Assembly (NCBI GenBank): GCA_027592485.1
Contig: JAQCKL010000054.1
Span: 1 to 13,665, forward strand
Reading direction: 5' to 3'
Source: Cyanobacteriota bacterium
GTDB lineage: Bacteria > Cyanobacteriota > Cyanobacteriia > Phormidesmidales > Phormidesmidaceae
DNA: 13,665 nucleotides
The notes beneath the pieces were generated by a model, which saw only the letters and a list, made by a program, of their open reading frames with translations, was not told the DNA's origin and made no database searches. The translations under genes and the position numbers were made by a program. Positions 6,262-12,448 of the stretch are shown here, one piece after another; positions within the stretch are counted from its first letter, which is position 1, and every line of letters begins with the position of its first letter.

Positions 6262-7104
6262 ATGATGACGATCCAAGCTGAATTCACTCGCGTCATTGAA
6301 CTGTTTCAATTGGCCTTCATGCAGCGGGCACTCATGGACGGCGTTTTAACCGGACTCATGGGTGGCCTATTGGGCAGTTTCACCATTCTTCGACAGCTCT
6401 CTTTCTTCAGCGATGCCCTGGGACATTCTGCCCTGTTGGGTATCAGTATTGGCTTGTTGCTGGGCTTCAATCCCTCCTGGATACTGCTTCCCTTTGCCGT
6501 TTTGTTTGCCCTAGGTGTGACCTATTTCCTAGAACGCACTCACCTCTGGACCGATGCCCTATTGAACATCATCTACTCGTCTTCCCTGGCTATAGGCATG
6601 ATTCTGCTTAGCTTTCGGGACGAGTATCAGGGTGGTATCACCAATCTTTTGTTTGGCGATATTCTCGCTGTTCAAACCGCTGATCTGATCTTCAGTACCG
6701 TGCTGTTGGGGGGGTGCCTAGCATACATTGGCTTGACGCTGCGATCGCAAATTCTCCTCACCTTGCATGAACCGATGGCGATCTCCAGTGGCATTGCAGC
6801 CTCGGCCCACCGCACCGCCTTTATTGTGCTGCTGGCCCTGGTAGTAGGCACGTCGATCAAAGCAATTGGGGTACTGCTGATTAGCGCTTTTGTGGTGATT
6901 CCAGCCTGTGCGGCTCGAATGCTCAGCCGCACCTTTACAGGGTATGTGATGTTGTCAGCAGCACTGGGGGCTCTGGGGGCTCTGCTAGGCATGGTGTTTT
7001 CAGCTCTGTGGAATCTGCCCTCCGGGCCTGCCATTGTGGCAGCGCAGCTAGCGATTTTTCTCTTTGCCGTGGGTTTGCCTAGGGCAAAGCTATCGACGGT
7101 TTAG
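6262..7104 (+). CDS. znuB: Zinc ABC transporter permease ZnuB
   Basis: 280 residues from ATG 6262 (a second ATG follows at 6265; no clear Shine-Dalgarno). This is a hydrophobic protein of the ABC-3/FecCD-like permease family, with about eight membrane segments spread from residue 20 to the end. Characteristic blocks are LRQLSFFSDALGHSALLG (about 43-60), KAIGVLLISAFVVIPACAAR (about 200-219), a cytoplasmic loop that contacts the ATPase, and the terminal GPAIVAAQLAIFLFAVGL. It forms the inner-membrane channel for zinc delivered by ZnuA. It is in the hemB-znuA transcript, behind the broken znuC. The permease reads intact, which fits either a znuC supplied in trans or a recent or artefactual deletion. 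Confidence 0.93.
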   Translation: MMTIQAEFTRVIELFQLAFMQRALMDGVLTGLMGGLLGSFTILRQLSFFSDALGHSALLGISIGLLLGFNPSWILLPFAVLFALGVTYFLERTHLWTDALLNIIYSSSLAIGMILLSFRDEYQGGITNLLFGDILAVQTADLIFSTVLLGGCLAYIGLTLRSQILLTLHEPMAISSGIAASAHRTAFIVLLALVVGTSIKAIGVLLISAFVVIPACAARMLSRTFTGYVMLSAALGALGALLGMVFSALWNLPSGPAIVAAQLAIFLFAVGLPRAKLSTV

Positions 7105-7183
7105 CGATCGCCAACGGGACCCAAGCCACGTGAGAGAGACCCGGTCAGCCCCTTACCCCGTTGCCATTCAGCAATGTGTCACC

Positions 7184-7465
7184 ATGCCAAGTCTAGATGC
7201 CTTACCCATCGCTAAAGCCCAGGTCTTTCTCTGTGGCTACCGCAATGAAACCTCAGCTATTCAAGTTATTCGCATTACCAATATTGCCGACTGGTACTTT
7301 GAGCGGGTCGTGTTTCCAGGGGCATGGCTGCTGTTTGAGGCGGTTTCCCAGGCCCAGCTAGAGGTCTACAGCGGTGATGGAATTTCGACCCTGCTGGCTG
7401 ACCATATTCCCTGCCATACCGTGCAGGTCATGATGCCCACGTCTTCAATTCGTTGTTCACCCTGA
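7184..7465 (+). CDS. DUF1830 family protein
   Basis: 93 residues from ATG 7184; the longer upstream frame (from 7064) overlaps znuB and is not family-like. The core FLCGYRNETSAIQVIRITNI, ADWYFERVVFPGAWLLFEA and LADHIPCHTVQV matches the cyanobacterial DUF1830 pattern (CYxNxTSxIQIxRIxN, WYFERVVFPGxxLLFEA). It is small and soluble, with no signal peptide. Function is unknown for the family. It sits between znuB and the second COG0523 GTPase, ending 10 bp before the latter's start, so translational coupling is likely. The location suggests a zinc-related role here, but the family also occurs in cyanobacteria in other settings. Confidence 0.85.
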   Translation: MPSLDALPIAKAQVFLCGYRNETSAIQVIRITNIADWYFERVVFPGAWLLFEAVSQAQLEVYSGDGISTLLADHIPCHTVQVMMPTSSIRCSP

Positions 7466-7475
7466 GGCTTTGACA

Positions 7476-8552
7476 ATGATCGCTCCCATTGCACCTCCAG
7501 CTATCCCCAAACGGGGACTGCCCGTCACCATCATCACCGGTTTTTTGGGCAGCGGTAAAACGACGCTGCTCAACCACATTCTGACCAATAACCAGGACCT
7601 CAAGGTTGCGGTTTTGGTGAATGAATTTGGCGATATCGATATCGACAGCCACCTGCTAGTCTCCGTCGATCAAGATATGGTGCAGCTCAGTAACGGCTGC
7701 ATCTGCTGCACCATCAATGACGATCTGGTAGATGCCGTCTATAACGTGCTCGAACAGGGCGACAATATCGACTACCTGGTGATTGAAACCACTGGCGTTG
7801 CTGACCCTCTACCCATTTTGCTTACCTTTTTAGGCACCGAACTGCGCGATCTCACCCGGCTTGACTCCGTTATTACCCTGGTAGATGCCTCAGCCTTTGC
7901 CCCTGATCTGTTTGATAGTGAAGTTGCCTTCAAGCAGATCACCTACAGCGACATCATGTTGCTGAACAAGACCGATCTAGTTCCCGATGCGGTGGTGAAC
8001 AAGTTAGAGTCCCATGTCCAAACGATGAAGGAAGGTGCCCGCATCATCCGCTGTCAGAATGCCTCCGTGCCCCTGCCGCTGATTTTAGATGTGGGCTTCA
8101 ACGATCCCATGGCCTACGACGCCATGATTTCCCTAGAGCCTGCGGGTCACGGCCACGATGATCGTGCCCATGGTGGTGCCCATGGGCACGATCATCAGGG
8201 GCATGACCACCACAGCCACCATCTAGAAAACGACGGCTTTGTGTCGGTGTCTTACCGCAGCGATCGCCCCTTTGCCCTGCGCCAGTTCGAGCAGTTCCTC
8301 GACACCTTGCCTGCCGAGGTTTTTCGTGCCAAAGGGCTGCTGTGGTTTAACGAAAGCCCCAATAAACACATCTTCCAGCTCAGCGGCAAACGCTGCACCC
8401 TCGATGTCGAACCCTGGCAGAGCGCCATCCCCGGCAATCAGATCGTCTTCATTGGCCGCCATTTGAAAGCGGATCTTCTACATCAGCAGTTGGCAGCTTG
8501 TCAGGCAGAGGAGGTGAAGGGTGCCGGGTATCAGGTATCGGTTACTGGGTGA
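7476..8552 (+). CDS. COG0523 (G3E) GTPase with His-rich loop, zinc metallochaperone
   Basis: 358 residues from ATG 7476, with GAGG at 7464-7467 as ribosome site. A TTG two codons upstream is less likely. The GTPase domain shows GFLGSGKTT (22-30), the metal motif CICC (75-78), ETTG (104-107) and NKTD (164-167). A linker rich in His and Asp follows (HGHDDRAHGGAHGHDHQGHDHHSHH, about 225-249), then the CobW C-terminal domain with AKGLLWF and NQIVFIGRHL. Compared with the GTPase at 956, the His stretch is much longer, which in this family usually means zinc loading or storage. It lies in the long rightward run after znuB. The likely role is GTP-dependent delivery of zinc to an essential client in zinc shortage; the client is not identified. 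The folE scrap downstream hints at a FolE connection. Confidence 0.93.
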   Translation: MIAPIAPPAIPKRGLPVTIITGFLGSGKTTLLNHILTNNQDLKVAVLVNEFGDIDIDSHLLVSVDQDMVQLSNGCICCTINDDLVDAVYNVLEQGDNIDYLVIETTGVADPLPILLTFLGTELRDLTRLDSVITLVDASAFAPDLFDSEVAFKQITYSDIMLLNKTDLVPDAVVNKLESHVQTMKEGARIIRCQNASVPLPLILDVGFNDPMAYDAMISLEPAGHGHDDRAHGGAHGHDHQGHDHHSHHLENDGFVSVSYRSDRPFALRQFEQFLDTLPAEVFRAKGLLWFNESPNKHIFQLSGKRCTLDVEPWQSAIPGNQIVFIGRHLKADLLHQQLAACQAEEVKGAGYQVSVTG

Positions 8553-8646
8553 GAAATCGGTTTCAGGTTTCGAACTTTGGAATTTCGCCCGAGACCTAAC
8601 ACCCACTTCCTCTTCTTTGTCGATTACCTACGCAGCTCAGACTTTT

Positions 8647-8787
8647 CATATGTGCATGGTCATGCGCGGCGTGCAAAAAATCGGCTCTTGGACGGTGACC
8701 AGCGCCATGAAAGGCGTTTTTGCCGAGGACGCCCGTACCCGTCAGGAGTTTATGAGTTTGATTCGGCACAGTCCGACGTTCCATTAG
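8647..8787 (+). pseudogene. folE: folE (GTP cyclohydrolase I) C-terminal remnant
   Basis: The last 46 codons before TAG 8785 read HMCMVMRGVQKIGSW, TVTSAMKGVFAED and RTRQEFMSLIRHSPTFH. This is the C-terminus of class I GTP cyclohydrolase, including the Cys that is the third zinc ligand (Cys181 in the E. coli enzyme). The other two zinc ligands, catalytic His residues and about 150 N-terminal residues are missing, and the upstream stretch (8553-8646) does not resemble FolE. The enzyme makes dihydroneopterin triphosphate for folate and pterins and is zinc dependent. A folE paralogue beside a COG0523 gene in a Zur region would fit zinc-economy logic seen elsewhere, but here it is not functional. 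Confidence 0.75.
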
Positions 8788-8822
8788 ACCAGTGAAGAGG
8801 TGAAGACTTTGGAAAACACCCC

Positions 8823-8875
8823 ATCACCCCTTTACCCCATCACCCCTTTACCCCATCACCCCTTTACCCATCACC
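8823..8875 (+). repeat. 16-bp tandem repeat ATCACCCCTTTACCCC
   Basis: Three head-to-tail units start at 8823, 8839 and 8855. The third lacks one C and is followed by a partial ATCACC. The array lies directly before the start of the third CobW-like gene, ending 2 bp from its ATG. It leaves no normal Shine-Dalgarno there, so translation may depend on the array sequence or be weak. Short C-rich repeats are common in filamentous cyanobacteria. Confidence 0.75.
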
Positions 8876-8877
8876 TC

Positions 8878-9660
8878 ATGCCCCACCTCATCGCCATTTC
8901 CGGCCCGTCTGGCAGCGGCAAAACCACCTGGATCAGTCAGTTCCTCAAAGCTCAGTCCACCCCCCAGTTCTATGTGTGTCCGGGGCTGGGGGAGATCTCA
9001 GTGGATCTGGCTCGCATTGGCTATCGGTTTCCCTGGGTGCAGGTGATTCCTGAAGCGCAGCTTAAGGCGGTGCTGGCTGACTTGCCAGAGCAAGCCACGG
9101 TGTATTTTGAGTGGGGCTTTCACCTTGATTTGGGGTCGTCGTTTTTGGCGGGGTTGCCCTGTCAACGTATCGCTGTCCTGCCTCCGGATCTGGCTCAGTC
9201 GGAGTGGCATGCCTGGGCTGACCAAGTGGTGGTGGGCAATCCTGTGGCGGCTCCCGCCAACGGGCATCTGCCAGAGATTTGGTGCACCCCCCTGACCGGG
9301 CAGGTGTTTGACCCACCTAGCCTCGACGCGCTGTTGATCGAGCTGACGGGCGGGGCCTACGGCCAGGTGCAACGCATGAAAGGCATTTTTGAAATGCCCA
9401 GTGGGCAAGCTTTCTACGTCGATTTTGTCGAGGTTTTGCCGGGGATGGAATATACCGAGCTGAACATTCCGCCTTGGTTGGGGGGGCGACCTAGTCGGTT
9501 TAGCGGCATTGAAGTGGTGGGCTGGGGGCTAGAGCAGGAGGCGATCGCCCAAACCCTGATCGATGGCTGCCTGTCGGATGCTGCCTTGGCCCAGTACCAC
9601 CAGCATTACCAAGCGTTAGACCCCACCCTAGACCCTGTAGAGGAGCCTCTTCGCGTATGA
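8878..9660 (+). CDS. CobW-like P-loop protein lacking the CxCC motif
   Basis: 260 residues from ATG 8878; a GTG at 8800 would translate the repeat array and is rejected. A classic P-loop GPSGSGKTT (9-17) is present. The middle differs from true COG0523 GTPases: there is no CxCC metal motif, no clear ETTG and no NKxD guanine motif, so nucleotide choice is uncertain. The segment QVQRMKGIFEMPSGQAFYVDFVEV and RFSGIEVVGWGLE (about 163-219) looks like the CobW C-terminal domain (RAKGxxxx, SxxVFIGRxL). Scattered Cys (34, 95, 136) do not form a known site. It is shorter than the two other family members in the window. The stop overlaps the next gene's start in ATGA, so it is translationally coupled to the metallophosphoesterase. 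A partner or regulator of the GTPase at 7476 is plausible. Confidence 0.8.
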   Translation: MPHLIAISGPSGSGKTTWISQFLKAQSTPQFYVCPGLGEISVDLARIGYRFPWVQVIPEAQLKAVLADLPEQATVYFEWGFHLDLGSSFLAGLPCQRIAVLPPDLAQSEWHAWADQVVVGNPVAAPANGHLPEIWCTPLTGQVFDPPSLDALLIELTGGAYGQVQRMKGIFEMPSGQAFYVDFVEVLPGMEYTELNIPPWLGGRPSRFSGIEVVGWGLEQEAIAQTLIDGCLSDAALAQYHQHYQALDPTLDPVEEPLRV

Positions 9661-10469
9661 AACTCGCAGTTATGTCCTGCATTCACGGCAACTATGAGGC
9701 ACTAAACGCGGTGCTTTCTGATATTGATGCTCAAAAGGCTGACCAGATATACTGTCTGGGCGATCTGGTCGGCTATGGCCCCCACCCCAATGCGGTGGTG
9801 GAGATGATCCGATCGCTCGATATTCCCACCTGCCAGGGCTGCTGGGATGAAGACATTGTCGAGGGGCTGAATGCCTGCGAGTGCAGCTACCCCTCTCAAC
9901 TGGCCGAAAAGCGAGGCCACCTGGCCCACGAGTGGACGAATCGGGCGATTCACCCCGAAGTGCGGGAGTATTTGGCCAGTCTGCCCATGACCCTGCGCCA
10001 GGATAATCTCTGCTTTGTCCACGGTAGCCCCAATAGCCAGCACGAGTATCTGCTCCCCAGTATGGATGGGTTTACTGCTCTGGAGCGAGTGTTGTCTACC
10101 GAAGCAGATGTGTTGTTTTGTGGGCACACCCATGTTCCCTATGTGCGCGATTTGGCAAATGGCTGCTTGCAGGTGCGGGTTCTTCACCCAGACGGAGTTG
10201 AGAGGGAACATCAGTTCAGCACCCCTTTAAAGCGCATCATTAATGTGGGTTCTGTGGGTGAACCCCGACATGGACGACCCAATGCCACCTACGTGTTGTA
10301 TGACACCGATACAGCGCAAGTGGTTTTGCGGGAGGTGTCTTATGACTATGAGCGAACCTGTGCCGACATCATTGCAAAGGGATTACCGCTGATTTTTGCA
10401 TGGCGGCTGGCACGGGGGCTGGAGTTTGCAGAACGGGCAGATGATCCCAGTCATATCTGTCAGCGGTGA
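9657..10469 (+). CDS. Metallophosphoesterase-fold protein with Cys-substituted metal site
   Basis: 270 residues from ATG 9657. The calcineurin-like phosphoesterase fold of the YfcE/MJ0936 type is clear: SCIHGN (7-12), GDLVGYGP (35-42), QGCWDED (60-66), VHGSP (121-125), GHTHVPY (156-162) and INVGSVGEPR. The canonical ligands D of DxH and N of GNH[DE] are replaced by Cys8 and Cys62, and the catalytic His of GNH is Trp63. H10, D36, H122, H157 and H159 are kept. Further Cys cluster nearby (C59, C74, C76), giving CxxC and CxC pairs. The usual two-metal phosphoesterase centre must therefore be changed and may bind zinc through thiolates. It is translationally coupled to the CobW-like protein and sits in the Zur-controlled run. 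Enzyme activity is uncertain; a zinc-binding client, sensor or chaperone partner is possible. Confidence 0.85.
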   Translation: MKLAVMSCIHGNYEALNAVLSDIDAQKADQIYCLGDLVGYGPHPNAVVEMIRSLDIPTCQGCWDEDIVEGLNACECSYPSQLAEKRGHLAHEWTNRAIHPEVREYLASLPMTLRQDNLCFVHGSPNSQHEYLLPSMDGFTALERVLSTEADVLFCGHTHVPYVRDLANGCLQVRVLHPDGVEREHQFSTPLKRIINVGSVGEPRHGRPNATYVLYDTDTAQVVLREVSYDYERTCADIIAKGLPLIFAWRLARGLEFAERADDPSHICQR

Positions 10470-10515
10470 ATGGGTCAGCGGCGAGTAGACAATCCAAGGC
10501 ATAAGGAGTTGCCAG

Positions 10516-11250
10516 ATGCAGTGGGCAATTTTGAGTGGAATTGAGGGAAATTTAGCCGCGTATGAGGCGGTGTTACAGGATATTCGTCGGCAGCATAGCT
10601 CAGTTACAGCGCTCTATGTCCTGGGAGATGTGATTGGGCTGAAGGGGGACAATGAGGCGGTGATTCAGCGACTGAGATCGCGCCGAAATGGAGAGCTAGA
10701 ACCCCAGGTTTGTAGGGGCTGGTGGGAAGAGCAGTGCTTTAGCCTGTATGGACTGACTGGGTTACCGAAAGCACCTGAATTGATGGCGCAGTTCGGTAGC
10801 GATGGGGTCAAGCACCTGTGGGAATCAGTCTCGCGAGAATCAGTGCATTGGTTGAGATCACTGCACTTTGGTTTTCATGAACTGGATTGCCTGCTCATTC
10901 ATGGCAGTACGGTGAGCTATAGGGATGAGCTGACACCGGATACGCCCGCCATTCAGTTGTGCGATCGCCTCATCCGCGCCGATGCCAACACCCTATTCTG
11001 TGGGCGATCGGGCTTAGCTTTTGCGTGCTGGATTACACCCTATCAGTTGCGCTCAACAGTCACCACATTAGATGCAACCCAGTCCCCCATTGAGTATGGC
11101 AAAACGCCACGCCGCATTGCTGGGGTTGGCAATGTGGGACGTACATCTGGAAAGGCTGGCTACGCACTATATCGTCCTGGGACCAATAGCATTCAGTTCA
11201 AGACTGTGACCTATGGTGCCGTTAGAGATTTTGCCGTGACGGAACGATAG
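10516..11250 (+). CDS. Degenerate metallophosphoesterase-fold paralogue
   Basis: 244 residues from ATG 10516, with ribosome site AAGGAG (10503-10508). It aligns by eye with the preceding protein: SGIEGN (7-12), LGDVIGLKGDN (36-46), RGWWEE (67-72), IHGST (128-132), CGRSGLA (162-168) and AGVGNVGR. Only the GD and HG motifs stay intact. DxH has become GxE, GNHE has become GWWE, and GHTH has become GRSG, removing most metal ligands. It therefore cannot be a standard phosphoesterase and is probably a pseudoenzyme, perhaps a regulatory or dimerisation partner of the protein at 9657. The reading frame is intact over its length, which argues for selection. It lies 46 bp after the first paralogue in the same direction, and is the last gene of the zinc run. 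Confidence 0.8.
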   Translation: MQWAILSGIEGNLAAYEAVLQDIRRQHSSVTALYVLGDVIGLKGDNEAVIQRLRSRRNGELEPQVCRGWWEEQCFSLYGLTGLPKAPELMAQFGSDGVKHLWESVSRESVHWLRSLHFGFHELDCLLIHGSTVSYRDELTPDTPAIQLCDRLIRADANTLFCGRSGLAFACWITPYQLRSTVTTLDATQSPIEYGKTPRRIAGVGNVGRTSGKAGYALYRPGTNSIQFKTVTYGAVRDFAVTER

Positions 11251-11561
11251 TGCCGCTACTTTTGCTGTCAATGGACCACAGGATGGCTCCACTTGGGGGT
11301 CGCGTTGCCAGCGCCCAAGGGTTGAAGGCGATGGAGAGGTGGTGGAAAGTTGAGTGCGAGGGCAGGGATCGAGTGGCCGCCAAGTGGAGCAGTTCTCACA
11401 GATGAGTTCATGCTGAAGACAGAAGGCAGCCAGGGGATGATAGCCTCGGTAGCCGCAGAGTAACCCTAGCAAGTCCAGGAGCTTCTACATTTAGTCAGTA
11501 CACCGACCTTGTAGGGGTTTAACCCTTGTCTAGCGAGACTCAGGGACAAAGAGCTCCTAGG
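11251..11561. other. Intergenic region between convergent genes
   Basis: 311 bp separate the end of the zinc run from the end of the GntR-family gene. The minus strand has an open frame (11167-11472) whose YRGYHPLAAFCLQHELICEN piece faintly recalls transposase text, but it overlaps the phosphoesterase paralogue and I cannot assign it. GGGTT-T-AACCC at about 11516-11526 is a tiny inverted repeat without a T-run. I see no tRNA or convincing terminator. Confidence 0.4.
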
Positions 11562-12272
11562 CTAGCGTTTGGTGCTGAGGGAATAGCAAAAGCGATCGGC
11601 ACGGGAGATGGTTTGACCCTGCAAGATCGGTTGGTCCGGCTCGATGTAAGCCGTATATCGGTAAACAATCAACGGTTGGCCCAAAGGCACTTCCAATTGC
11701 CCCGCCATCTCATAGTCCGCATGGGTACATTCGATCACCGCATCAATGTGATTGATCACAACTCCATTCGCCTCCAGGGTGGGAAAGGTCATTTGATGCT
11801 TCAGCTGGGAGGCATATTTCTGCCCCAACTCCAGCAGGATATAGCTCATATCGATAGCCCCTGTAGCCCCATCCATCAGGAGCAGCTTCTTTTGAAAATA
11901 GACGCTGGCTTTGCTATCCAGTTGCAAGCTCCTCTGCACCGCCTTTGGCGGCAGCACCTTGCGGAAGCTCAGATTTTTAAAGGTCAATGTAATCCCCTTA
12001 TGGGCGAGGTCCTCAGCCAAAAAGACCAGGGGGCTAGACAGGGAGTAGTCCACCTTTTGCTGGGGCGTCACGAAAACCCCTCGACCCCGCTGGGCGTTAG
12101 CCAGACCTTGATTGACTAGGTTAGCGATCGCCTGCCGCACCGTAATCCGGCTGACGCTAAAGGCATCCATCAACTGGTGCTCACTGGGTAGCTTCTCACC
12201 GGGCTGATAGTCTCCGACCTCAATCTGATGGCGGAGCTGCTCTGAGATGGTGATATGGAGGGGAGTAGACAT
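11562..12272 (-). CDS. GntR-family (HutC/UTRA) transcriptional regulator
   Basis: 236 residues from ATG 12272-12270. The N-terminal winged helix (about 1-70) has the GntR signature PGEKLPSEHQLMDAFSVSRITVRQAI, NLVNQGLANAQRGRGVFV. The C-terminal UTRA effector-binding domain (about 85-230) ends with PLIVYRYTAYIEPDQPILQGQTISRADRFCYSL. HutC-type members are usually ligand-responsive repressors; the ligand here cannot be read from sequence. The gene is divergent from the desaturase-like gene, and two palindromic sites lie between them, so control of that gene and of itself is likely. There is no visible link to zinc. Confidence 0.9.
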   Translation of the reverse strand: MSTPLHITISEQLRHQIEVGDYQPGEKLPSEHQLMDAFSVSRITVRQAIANLVNQGLANAQRGRGVFVTPQQKVDYSLSSPLVFLAEDLAHKGITLTFKNLSFRKVLPPKAVQRSLQLDSKASVYFQKKLLLMDGATGAIDMSYILLELGQKYASQLKHQMTFPTLEANGVVINHIDAVIECTHADYEMAGQLEVPLGQPLIVYRYTAYIEPDQPILQGQTISRADRFCYSLSTKR

Positions 12273-12342
12273 AGAGCGCTAGCAGCAACCCAGAGATGTT
12301 TGCAGAGGTATGTTCAGGAAAAGACTCTATCGATAATTACCG

Positions 12343-12358
12343 TCTTGTTATATCAGGT
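12343..12358. promoter_or_regulatory. Candidate GntR operator, imperfect copy
   Basis: TCTTGTTATATCAGGT matches the perfect palindrome at 12377-12392 at 13 of 16 positions. The start-to-start distance is 34 bp, about three helical turns, as expected for two dimers bound on one face of the DNA. Confidence 0.5.
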
Positions 12359-12376
12359 TCAGGAATGCTAAGCTTC

Positions 12377-12392
12377 ACTTGTTATAACAAGT
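12377..12392. promoter_or_regulatory. Candidate GntR operator, perfect palindrome
   Basis: ACTTGTTATAACAAGT is a perfect 16-bp palindrome between the divergent GntR-family and desaturase-like genes. It lies 57 bp before the preferred desaturase start at 12449. GntR proteins bind such short AT-rich palindromes. Its position supports the shorter desaturase start. Confidence 0.6.
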
Positions 12393-12448
12393 TGCCAGTC
12401 AGCGCTCTGTTTGAGCATACCGACGCCCTTGATTACCCTACTGACAAA

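Noticed and set aside
7064..7183. Longer N-terminus for the DUF1830 protein
   Set aside because: It overlaps the end of znuB and is not part of the DUF1830 pattern; ATG 7184 fits the family length.
8820..8876. CRISPR-like array
   Set aside because: The 16-bp units are directly adjacent without unique spacers, so it is a simple tandem repeat.
11167..11472. Transposase fragment on the minus strand
   Set aside because: Only a short stretch faintly recalls transposase text; no DDE motif, terminal repeats or target duplication could be seen, and it overlaps a real gene.
11526..12119. Plus-strand open frame of 197 residues
   Set aside because: It lies opposite the well-supported GntR-family gene and is rich in Gln/His/Leu, as expected for a shadow frame.
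12296..12448. N-terminal extension of the desaturase-like protein
   Set aside because: It would translate the two operator palindromes, and His box spacing fits the family from ATG 12449.
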